Source of the DNA: Prorocentrum cordatum | Taxonomy: Eukaryota > Sar > Dinophyceae > Prorocentrales > Prorocentraceae | NCBI GenBank assembly: GCA_963575745.1 | Contig: CAUYUJ010021065.1 | Coordinates: forward strand, 60,001-92,500 | DNA: 32,500 nt | Direction of reading: 5' to 3' | Shown: one piece after another, positions 24,806 through 32,500 of the stretch | Position numbering within the stretch: position 1 is the stretch's first letter | How the letters are laid out: every line of letters begins with the position of its first letter | Program-made: the position numbers and the translations under genes | The notes under the pieces: model-generated | Seen by the model: only the letters and a program-made list of their open reading frames with translations | Databases searched by the model: none | What the model was told of the DNA's origin: nothing

Positions 24806-25149
24806 AGTAAATGTGCTCCTCTCCGCCTCATCGTCATGTTGCTTTTCACATCACTTGCTTTGCTGCGCACTGTGTGACTATAACGTATGCTGCATTATGC
24901 AGCTATCTGTGTGCTCAAAGGAGATAAATGGAGCGTGCTGGCCCGCGCGCGCGCGCCGAGGGGTCGCTCCCTCGTCGTAGTAGTGTCGTCGGCCGGCCGG
25001 CCTCCTCACTTATTATTCCTGACAGAGTACATGTGCTTACCGGTTACTTGTCTTATCGATGTCTCATCCCGTACCCTCTACCACTGAGCAGAGTGAACAC
25101 GATACCTTAATTCCTTTGTCATCTTACCCTGATTCTCAGAGGAAAGACT
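24806..25149 (+). repeat. 3' LTR (344 bp)
   Basis: Aligns end to end with 1675-2016 with about 20 substitutions, a 3-bp insertion (an extra TAG near 24980) and a 1-bp gap. It begins AGTAAATGTG and ends GAAAGACT. The ATG corresponding to the Gag start is at 25059. Confidence 0.93.
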
Positions 25150-25154
25150 CTCTT
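25150..25154. repeat. Target site duplication, right copy (CTCTT)
   Basis: The same five bases as 1670-1674, directly after the 3' LTR, followed by the right half of the interrupted repeat. Confidence 0.9.
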
Positions 25155-25276
25155 CCCCCGCCCCACCCACGAGCGTGCGCATTCACCACCGCGGGCCTGT
25201 CGGCGATGCATCGCCGCTTCCAGCTCGGTGTGGCTCCCCCTGAACCAATTCCCCCCCCCCTTACTCGGAAGTGAGA
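25155..25276. repeat. Right half of the interrupted target repeat
   Basis: Matches 104-238 of the uninterrupted copy, including the CCCCGCCCCACCCACGAGCG start, the GGCGATGCATCGCC palindrome and the CTCGGAAGTGAG end, with a deletion of about 11 bp around the GCCGAC/GTCGGC hairpin. Confidence 0.88.
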
Positions 25277-25685
25277 AAGAACATCAGTGACGCGCTGCAG
25301 TTTTCGTCCGAGGCGTTCCCTCAACGGCGCCACGCTGATGGGTTCCTCACGGCAGCGTGTCGACGGTACTGTTCAGCTTCCCGACTACAGTCGAAACCAA
25401 TTTTAAGGAGGGGACAGCTTCCCAATGGTACCCCTTGCATCCTGGCCTTTCCGGTCCGTCCTCGACCGCTTTCGATGGCCAGCCCCTCTCGAAAAGCGTC
25501 GGCAATGCGCGTCCAAGGAGCTTCGGAGGTGGGTCGACCTCCCACCCTGACACGTCGATTCAGGAATTTGCGGTTTTCGTCCGCGAGAGGGCGTCGCGGC
25601 CGTCACTTCTGCGGGTCCGGGTCCGCCGAATTCGGCCCCAGGCCGCTTTCACTGAGGGCAGGCTTGCGAAAGGGAGGCTTGTCCC
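25277..25685. other. No gene recognised
   Basis: Several short overlapping open stretches exist on both strands but none has conserved-looking wording. A possible exon-like reading around 25357-25560 (FSFPTTVETNFKEGTASQWY) is too short to judge. Confidence 0.4.
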
Positions 25686-25803
25686 TGTAGCCCTACAGCC
25701 TTACAGCCCTATAGCCCTATCGCCCTATAGCCCTATAGCCCTATAGTAGCCTATAGCCCCATAGCCCTATAGCCCAACAACCCTATAGCCCTATAGCCCC
25801 AAA
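25686..25803. repeat. CCCTATAG tandem array
   Basis: An 8-bp word CCCTATAG (read AGCCCTAT in another phase) repeats about 13 times with scattered changes and one or two slipped units. Unlike the plant-type telomere repeat CCCTAAA it is 8 bp and contains a TATA step, so it is treated as a microsatellite. Confidence 0.85.
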
Positions 25804-26620
25804 CAAGTTCTGATTGGGGTTTTTCTCCGGTATCACTTGCCGAAGGAAGGGAGGCTTGTCCACGCGCCGAGAGAGCTCGCATCCTTGCCGCGGCGCCCCG
25901 CCTCGGCAGGCGGAGCGGGAGGAGGCCGCCCTGGAGCTGGAGAAGAGCCGGGAGCTGCTCTCGCAGGACGGGGCCGCCCACGGTCGGGGGGGCGGCCGGC
26001 GCTCCCTGCCTCTGGGCCGCCCGCTCCTTCCCCCCCCCCTCTCCTCCTCCTCCTTCCCGTCCTCCCCCAGTCCGCCCCGCCTGCCTCCTTCCCTCGCCTC
26101 CTCCTTCCCTCGCCGCCTCCCCTCCTCCTTCCCTCGCCTCCCTCCGTGGCTGCACATCGAGGGCGCTGCGGACTATTCTCCCCTCTTCCCCTGACGCCGT
26201 CCAGAAGACGTTCTGCCCACTCCGCGTCTCGTTTCTGTGATAGTCAGGATTTGACTACCGATGTTTTGTCCGCATGCCGTTTTTTTACATGCCGATTATT
26301 TCGGTATTCCATGCAAGATCTCCTGCATCAGCGAGGGTCTCATTTTTGGATCGGCGCTTTGCTTCCGTCGTTCAGAAAAGGGCTCTCGCCCCAACGATTG
26401 CCACTTTTCTGGATGTGGGTACCTTCTCCTCTTTGTCGCCCCCCTCCTTTCCCTTCCTCAGCGTTGCCCTGGTCATCCTGCTCCTCCCGCTCCTCTCACT
26501 CCAGGTCCCTGTGCTGCTATTGCGAAGACCTTGTACGGCCGGTGCCGCCGACCCTGAGGTCGGGGAGGAGGGTGCGGAGCATGTGGAGGAAGATGAGGAG
26601 GGGGATAGAAGGAAGAGGAG
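25804..26620. other. C/T-rich low-complexity region, no gene recognised
   Basis: Strong pyrimidine bias on the plus strand, especially 26025-26200. A short reading near 25910-25970 (EREEAALELEKSRELLSQD) looks like a coiled-coil exon fragment but is isolated. Open stretches on either strand reflect composition rather than coding. Confidence 0.5.
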
Positions 26621-27260
26621 GGGATGAAAGGGGCTTCCCTCGACGTCTTTTATTTGAGTTTTGTGGAGCTCCGGGATTCCCCGGAGAGGCGTCGTATCTG
26701 TCCCGGGACTCCCCTGGGACTTCCCCAGGGCTTCCCCAGGACTTTCCCGGGTTCCCCCCTCCCCCCCCACCGGCGGGGAAGGGATGAAAGGGAAGGGGCT
26801 TCCCTCGACGTCGTTCTGGAATTTCGTGGAGCCGCGGGGGTTTCCGGGAGAGGCGTCGTATCCGACCCATAATTCCCTAGGACTTCCCCGGGACTTCCCC
26901 GATGCCCCCTCCCCCTGGCGGGGAAGGGATGAAAGGGAAGGCGCTTCCCTCGACGTTTTTTTGGGAATTCCGCGGAGCCGCGGGATTCCCTGGAGAGGCG
27001 TCGTATCTGACCCGGGACTTCCTCAGGACTTCCCCGGGCCCCCCCCCCCCGGCGGGAAGGGATGAAAGGGAAGGGGCTTCCCTCGACGTCTTTCTGGAGT
27101 TTTGTAGAGCCGCGGGATTCCCGGGAGAGGCGTCGTATCTGATCCGGGACTTCCCCAGGACTTTCCCAGGACCTTGAGCTTCCCTCGACGTCTTTCTGGT
27201 TCTGGAATTTTGTGGAGCCGCGGGATTCCCGGGAGAGGCGTCGTATCTGACCCGGGAGTC
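26621..27260. repeat. Tandem repeat, five diverged units of about 100-165 bp
   Basis: CTTCCCTCGACGT recurs at 26634, 26799, 26944, 27077 and 27179. Each unit continues with a TTTTGTGGAGC(C)GCGGGATTCCC core, GGAGAGGCGTCGTATCTGA and a CCCGGGACTTCCCCAGGACTT segment, mostly ending in C-run, GGCGGGAAGGGATGAAAGGG. Unit length falls from 165 to 145 to 133 to 102 bp because the variable C-rich part shortens. Confidence 0.9.
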
Positions 27261-27317
27261 AGGACACCCTCAGAGAGAACAGAGAAAACCGAAAAGCCCA
27301 TTCCACAGTGTCGGCGG

Positions 27318-27355
27318 ATTTCTCCTCCTCCTCCTCTTCTTCCTGTTCCTCCTCC

Positions 27356-27387
<32 letters not shown>

Positions 27388-27430
27388 TTCCTCCTGGTCT
27401 TCCTCCTCCTCCTCCTCCTCTTCCTTGGAG
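27318..27430. repeat. TCC/TCT microsatellite
   Basis: About 110 bp of CTC, CTT and TCC triplets, all pyrimidine on the plus strand apart from a few G. It creates spurious Ser-rich and Glu-rich open frames on the two strands. Long purine-pyrimidine tracts can form triplex structures; no function is inferred. Confidence 0.9.
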
Positions 27431-27759
27431 CTCAGAGCTAGTTGCAATGGTGTCTGCCAGACCCTGCAATCCCCTCCCAGGGGCGTTTGCCCTTGGAGCG
27501 GGGGTTGATCAAACTAAATAGCTGCAAAGAGAACAAAGGGGAACGACGAACCGACAGGCCTCCCCAGGGGCGGGGTAGCTATGTTTCCCAGTGTCCTGGA
27601 GAGGGAGGGGGGAGAAGGATAGGGGAACACAGACATGGCGACGACGAGGAAATCGATTAACCCGAAGGAAAAAGGAGAGGTGGCGGCAGGTGGCGGTACG
27701 AGTGGCGGTGCGGTGTGGCCGTGGCTACAGAGTGACAGGCCACATTCGCCCACAGGGAG
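27431..27759. other. No gene recognised
   Basis: GC-rich sequence between the microsatellite and a segmental duplication. Only short, composition-driven open frames. Confidence 0.4.
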
Positions 27760-28220
27760 GAAGGCGCAAGGGCCTCTCCCCCATAAGATTGGAAGCCGCA
27801 CAGCGGGACCCCCAGTCCCACCAAGGGGGCCCTCACTCGCCAAGGCAGGCGAAGGGTCTCCGAGAGTGGGGCTGGTGGCAGCTTGAGGGTATCCACCAGG
27901 GGTGCGGGAGGCTTGCGCCTCCCAAGGCGGTAGCCGAACGGAAGTGCTGCCGCGGCGTCGGCACTGGGTAGTGCCCGCTGCTTGGTGGGTGCGGCCGCAG
28001 CCGCGCTCGCCAAAGAAGAGATGGCGCAAGGGCCGCTGCCCCCACCCACAAGGGCCGCCCAGGACACGACGCCCATCCCCACCAAGGGGGACCTTCGTCT
28101 ACCGAGGCAGGCGAGGGGTTCCCGAGGAGGGGGTGGGGGTCGCGCTGGGGTTTCCACCGGGCCTGGGGAGGTTTGCGCCGTCCCGTGGCGGCGGCCACGG
28201 GAGGCTCCTTGACCCCCCCC
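27760..28220. repeat. Two-copy tandem duplication, period about 260 bp
   Basis: GGCGCAAGGGCC at 27763 recurs at 28023, CCACCAAGGGGG near 27819 recurs near 28080, and CAGGCGA(A)GGG(T)TC near 27845 recurs near 28106, all offset by 260-261 bp. Copy 1 contains a GGGAGGC-TTGC-GCCTCCC hairpin near 27907-27924; the corresponding part of copy 2 is diverged. Confidence 0.75.
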
Positions 28221-28546
28221 CTACCCTACAGTAGAAGTGCCATGCTGAGCAGGAGGTGCTTGAGGCACGGCTGTTGCGAGAGGTAAATGGCGCCAAGGTT
28301 GCTGGCTGTGCTGATGGCCGCGGCCGACCTGACCAACGCCCGGGCGGCCGGCAACGCTTCCGTTCCACCCCACCGCCCATAACCCGTGCTTGCTGGAGCG
28401 GCAGTACACCTGAGGTGGCGGAGTGAGACGTGCAGCGAAGTAGCTCAGGGCAGGAGTGGCAGGCTGCTGAGCTGAGGGCAAGGCGGCTGCGAGCGGTGAG
28501 CGGTTGCCGCAGGCCGTGGAAAAGATAAGGAGGAACCCGGCGCAGG
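28221..28546. other. No gene recognised upstream of the second retroelement relic
   Basis: The sequence may include the decayed upstream part of the copia relic that becomes recognisable at about 28547, but no domain can be read here. Confidence 0.35.
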
Positions 28547-29330
28547 TTGCTGTCAGACGCCTCAAACGTCATGAACTCACGTTACGTACGCAAATTGAAG
28601 TTTGCCAAGAATGACAAAGGAGAAATGGTCAGGACAAGTCGCTTAATACTTGTCCGGCGAGGGTTCATGGACGTGGAAGCCTTTGATGCAGAAACCTTCT
28701 CAGGAACAGCCAGAAGGTCAAGCCGGGGTCTGCTGGCCAATGAAGGCGCATGTAACCCTGGCCCTGGATCATTACGTCTATGGATACAGACAAGGCATTC
28801 ATAAAGGGACTTACCTGCCGTGAGCTTGCAGAAGCCACTGGGGAGCGGGAACGCATTGTATGCTTCGCGCTACCACCTGGATCGACAGCAGTGCTACGAA
28901 CTCTCCCCGGACTCGAGAAGTGCAACGAAAGTCGCCATTGCTTGCGGCGCCTGAAGCCAGGCGCCGGGACGGAGGACGCTCCGCGAGCCGCGAGCCTTCT
29001 CCCTGAAGCTTCGCCACGTCACGCGCAGCTTCGGCTTGCAAGCCGCGCCTCATGACGAATAACCTGAAACAGCGGAGACGTTGCTGACGGCCAGACGCGT
29101 GGACGATATCAACATGACTGGAACAAAGGAAACCATCGTTACTTGAAATGCGCCGAAAACACGTTCGGCGCATGTAGACTGAACTTATTCACTTACAATA
29201 GCTGCGTCGCCAGATACACGAGAATGGAGACTTTACCTTGGATCAGGACGAATAGGTTAAACAACTTCGCCCCATCCAACATCCCGACCTCACGTGGGCG
29301 GAGGCAGAGGAGAAAGCGACGAACCTTGTA
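28547..29330 (+). pseudogene. Reverse transcriptase relic of a second copia element
   Basis: Read across frames: MNSRYVRKLKFAKNDKGEMV, RTSRLILVRRGFMDVEAFDA, ETFSGTARRSSRGLL, then AFIKGLTCRELAEATGERER, IVCFALPPGSTAVLRTLPGL and LRRLKPGAGTEDAPRAASLL (to about 29010). Motif C is visible as RVDDINMTGTK at about 29095-29128. These are the conserved blocks of a well-known dinoflagellate copia RT type, different in wording from the RT at 10.4-11.4 kb. Several stops and frame changes mark it as dead. No integrase or LTRs are recognised, so it is a fragment. Confidence 0.8.
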
Positions 29331-30066
29331 GCAGACATGTTCGTCAGCCTCCGTGGAGCATTATCATGTGCCCTTATAACCCAGGTCTGGTTGATGGTAT
29401 ATGTTGTTTCTCTACAACGGGTTCAAGGTATTCAGGTGCGGCGGCTGAATGCAATCACGCGGAAACTGCAGAGCCAACCTCAGAAGATTGCTTGCCCTGC
29501 TACGAAGCCCACGGGACAAGTCGACCTACATGGCGACTCCGGGTATCGACGTTTGACTGGGGACGCTGAGGACGAGATGAAAGGGCATGGCATTCGAGGT
29601 GCCAACTTGCTCCGGAGTGGACACACGCGCATTGGCAAATCCATCGTGCACCTGACCGATTCCTACTGCAAGTCGCATCGATTGCAGGTAAGATCAAGCG
29701 ACTCTGCGTAGACGCTCGCAGCAGCCTTTAACTTAGAGGACTGTCACCCGACCACGGTTGCCTACATGAGCTTAGGGCGGCAGAACCGCTAGCGGTCTCT
29801 GTATCAAAGTTACCCTCGCCATCGGTGCTGAGTAGGCATTCGAATGCTTGTCCAGCAAAGGAATAAGACAGATGATGGATCGAAGTATCTTTTACAGTCT
29901 ACAATGGTGCGATACACGGGATGTGACTGCCGATGGATATACCAAAGGCAGTATTGAATGGAACTTGCTATGGCAAGTAACGGCGGGAGCGCAATCTTTT
30001 AAGCACGAGTTGAAGACTTATATTCCTTACAGGGCTCCGACCTCGAAGGTTGGGCCTAGCTCATGA
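29331..30066 (+). pseudogene. RNase H relic of the second copia element
   Basis: Continues the RT relic in the usual order: MFVSLRGALSCALITQVWLM, RRLNAITRKLQSQPQKI, VDLHGDSGYRRLTGDAEDEM with the first catalytic Asp, and GHGIRGANLLRSG, then IVHLTDSYCKSHRLQVRSS to TAG near 29711. After a broken stretch, 29848-30066 reads IFYSLQWCDTRDVTADGYTK and FKHELKTYIPYRA, the normal end of this RNase H type. Frame changes occur near 29700-29850. The relic ends at TGA 30064-30066. Confidence 0.8.
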
Positions 30067-30602
30067 TGGGCCAGCGGGGCGCTTCTATTGGGCTTGGAAA
30101 CACGCGGTGGGATAACTGTCTTTTTCTTTTTGTGCTCTGCCTGTAATCTTCTACTCTTTGTGCTGTTTGCACCTTTGGGTCCTTGCCTCATGGCTGGACC
30201 CGCAGGGCTGCCCCTGCCGTTACTTTGCGGCTCGATCCTGTCTCGATGCCCGATCGCGCACGCCGCCTTTTCGCATGTCCAAGCCTGGCGTTGGCCGGCT
30301 GGACCGGAGTCGCCCCTGTGCGAGTCTTTCCGCATTGCTATCCGCAAAATGTAGCCTGAATCTTACGGCTCGCTCGGCTCGTTTCCCTCCCCCTCGATTC
30401 TGAAATAAGGGTTCAGAGGGGCATGTGTATAGCGGGTTCAAATCGCCGGCGCCTTATTTGCTTGGACTGCTTGAAGATTCGGCAGTTCACCATCGCATTG
30501 GACAAGGGACTTGATTACGCCCCTGGAAGATGCACCATCTTACACCATATCCCGAAACTCTTACTACATGAGTCTTCATCCTGCTTTTTACTCAGCAGTC
30601 TT
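30067..30602. other. No gene recognised
   Basis: Only short open stretches with no conserved wording on either strand. The 3' end of the copia relic may extend here, but no LTR is detectable because the partner is absent. Confidence 0.4.
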
Positions 30603-32442
30603 TTAAGGGTTGTCTGGTGCATGCCCTCCTGTCAGAAGTGTTTGGAAGTGTTGCCTGGTCGCAACACCTTGAAGTCGGAGTGCTGCGTCGTTGCGGTGGT
30701 GGACCGCTAATGCATGTATGTCGTTGCCGTAGCGAGTGAACATCATATGCTTGGGCGGCTTAGCCATGGGTAGGTGTGTGTGTGTGTCCGTGTGAATTGT
30801 GTCTTCTGGTTTGATCATTTTGGTAACGGTTGTCGGTGGCAGAGCGAATGTCGACCGTGGTGTTGCTCGTAGGTCTGGTCGTAAGGCGGATGTGGTAAAT
30901 ATTGAGCGCCGTCCTGATGCGCAAGCAACTCGTTGTTGTATTTGTTTGGTATGTGTGCCATCCAAGAGTGGGAGCCTGTAAGAGTGGGTGTTGGGCTGCC
31001 CGTGGTCATAGACTGCGCAGTACCATCTTTTGTCGTCGTAGCCGCCGGTGTCGGTGTCGCTGGCGTGGTAGCAGTATTATCGGTTTGGTTTGAGTGACGT
31101 GAGGTAGGACTTGTGTGTGTCGGAGGCTGTGTTCATCTTGGCCCATGGATCGTTGTATTCGATGCGTTCGTCGGAGTCTGTTGTGTCGCAGCGTAGGTCG
31201 AGCATGCCTACCCACGGATTGGTTTTGTGTTTGGTTGCTTGCTGGTTGTATTGCTGATGGTTGTGTAGGTGGCGTGGGTTCTTGGTCGTTGTGCGGGTGG
31301 TCGCGGTATGTAATCGTAGCTGACTTCGGGTCTTGTCTTGTTGCGTTTGTCCTCTGTGTTCTCGAACATGGGGTTGGGGATGAGTTGCTTTTGTGGTTTA
31401 ATTTGCAGGTGTCCAGAGCATGTGTGTTGCTCTTCGTCAAAGTGCTCGTACAGTTTTTCCTATGTCGCATTGTATCGCAAGCTGTTGTTGTGCGAAGTCG
31501 TGGTGTGGATGGTCGGCACGGATGCCGGTGGGAAACTTGAAACCGTCTTTTGTGGTGATGTATTTGGGCTGTTTGAATTTGAAGTGCGGTCCGTGTGGGT
31601 AGGGTAGTTCCATGAGTGTCAGTGGCTGGATGTATGTGGGGTTGCGCGTGAAACGTGTGGTGCGGTCGTTGGGGTGTGGGACCTGTATGGGCTCAGCTAT
31701 CATGTCTTTAGTATACGTTGCCATCGCGGGTTGGTGGTGTTGGTCCTTGGTGGTGGTCTGGTTTGATAGTTCCTGTGCTTGGTCATTGGTTGAGTAGCTC
31801 GCACTTGTAGAACGTTGGTTCAGCTCCACGTCGTCGGGTTGCTCGGGATGAGTCGTGTGTCGGTGCTTGCTGTGTATAGCTGGTGATCCGCTTTGGCACA
31901 CGGGCTGCCAGTTCCCCTTGCCGTAGTGTTGGTGCTTCCCCTTGCCTTTTCCTTTGGCTTGAGGTGTCAGCATCTGTCCATACATGTTTGTGGACGTCGG
32001 TCATGTTGGTTAGTGTGCGTTGTGAAGCTGGTTGAGAAAGTGTTGTGCAGCTTGTACTTGTTCGTGTGTAAAATTGTCTAGTAGCGCCCTGGCTGAGGCT
32101 ACTCTTAGTAGCGTTCGAGCTGCTGCTCTCTTTGTTCGTTCCCTTCGATGACAGGCAGGGTTTGGGGATGTAGTCGGGGTCGTGCTCGTCGGTCTGTGCA
32201 CGTAAGTCGCCGTTGTCGACGATGTGAGTCGTCTTTGTTGGCATTCGATTGGTGCTTGTACGACGCTGTTCACGATGTCGCGATACGTGACGCGAGTGCA
32301 AGAGAAAAGCACGATCAAGCTGTAACAGTGTCAAAAGGGGTGGGGTATGTAAAGGGATGGATGGGAGGATAATGAAAGGATGTATATGGCAGGTGAGCAT
32401 GTTCTTTCGCGGCTGGCCCCCTCTGGGCGGGCGCGCTGCCAC
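30603..32442 (-). pseudogene. Unknown minus-strand protein-like region, frame-broken
   Basis: Overlapping open stretches on the minus strand (32442-31783, 32318-32010, 31985-31437, 31470-31006, 31009-30815, 30965-30603) have more natural wording than the plus strand. Examples are LLDNFTHEQVQAAQHFLNQL, AKGKGKGKHQHYGKGNWQPV, TLMELPYPHGPHFKFKQPKY and TTKDGFKFPTGIRADHPHHD. Composition is rich in Pro, His, Thr and Gln. The GKGKGK-plus-aromatic stretch suggests nucleic-acid binding, as in a retroelement Gag, but no domain is recognised. Plus-strand readings are Cys/Val/Trp-rich and look like shadows. Confidence 0.3.
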
Positions 32443-32500
32443 GGCCTTGGCACGCCGTGGCTTCCTCCTCCTCCTTCTCCTTATCGTCCTCCTCTCCTTC

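Larger units (their letters stand above)
1675..25149 (+). mobile_element. Giant Ty1/copia-type LTR retrotransposon, decayed
   Basis: The 23,475-bp element is bounded by two LTRs and a 5-bp target duplication, with an empty copy of the target in the same window. Gene order is Gag, protease, integrase, RT, RNase H, which is copia order because integrase precedes RT. Autonomous copia elements are usually about 5-10 kb. This one carries about 11.9 kb of further same-strand coding sequence after RNase H. LTR divergence of about 6 percent and many in-frame stops say it is not a fresh insertion. Because the LTRs pair correctly and the extra module shares the element's hairpin family, a chance nest of unrelated elements is less likely, but an old internal capture cannot be excluded. 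Confidence 0.93.

Noticed and set aside
25686-25803. True telomere
   Set aside because: Internal position, 8-bp unit and heterogeneous copies.
27259-27508. Glu-rich and Ser-rich open frames
   Set aside because: Produced by the TCC/GGA microsatellite on its two strands.
30430-30450. GGTTCAAATC like a tRNA B box
   Set aside because: The flanking bases do not form a T-arm stem and no D-arm or acceptor stem fits upstream.
31115-31607. Plus-strand Cys/Val/Trp-rich frames
   Set aside because: The wording is unnatural and mirrors the better minus-strand readings.

Overview
The window looks like nuclear DNA of a dinoflagellate. The evidence is indirect: the gag, integrase, reverse transcriptase (RT) and RNase H sequences have the wording of the Ty1/copia lineages that crowd dinoflagellate genomes (CCCH-finger gag, LLTHTPKN zinc motif, QADARQ and LYGHPDSG in RT), the DNA is GC-rich and repeat-rich, and no conventional host gene is recognisable. 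Species cannot be named from this sequence.

The window is dominated by one LTR retrotransposon, 1675-25149 (23.5 kb). It has two LTRs of 342 and 344 bp (about 20 substitutions apart), a 5-bp target duplication CTCTT (1670-1674 and 25150-25154), a candidate primer-binding site next to the left LTR and a G-run next to the right one. A second copy of the target repeat, uninterrupted, lies at 1-243 and shows what the site looked like before insertion. The LTRs begin AGT and end ACT rather than TG...CA.

Inside the element, all on the plus strand: an N-terminal Gag region that starts within the 5' LTR (zinc-binding cysteine cluster plus coiled coil), a Gag capsid-like domain with three CCCH fingers, aspartic protease, integrase, RT and RNase H in copia order up to 12640, and then about 11.9 kb of extra coding sequence. 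This extra module has the remains of a methyltransferase-like domain, a PARP-like ADP-ribosyltransferase-like domain, proline/glycine-rich linkers, a KptA/Tpt1-like region and large unrecognised domains. The whole could once have been one polyprotein of roughly 7,500 codons; it now holds more than a dozen in-frame stops and about as many frame changes, so this copy is decayed or contains sequence errors.

Threaded through the element, in all three reading frames, are about 25 short hairpins with one design: outer stem, inner stem, a 3-nt loop ending in A, and a small unpaired excess on the 3' side. Stem sequences differ but pairing is kept. One also sits in the flanking host repeat.

Flanks: 1-1674 is a mosaic of diverged GCGCGAAG-type palindromic repeats. 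25155-28540 is mostly repeats (a CCCTATAG array, C/T tracts, a roughly 130-165 bp tandem repeat, a TCC microsatellite, a 260-bp duplication). 28547-30066 is the RT-RNase H relic of a second, different copia element. 30.6-32.4 kb has frame-broken, minus-strand protein-like sequence of unknown identity.
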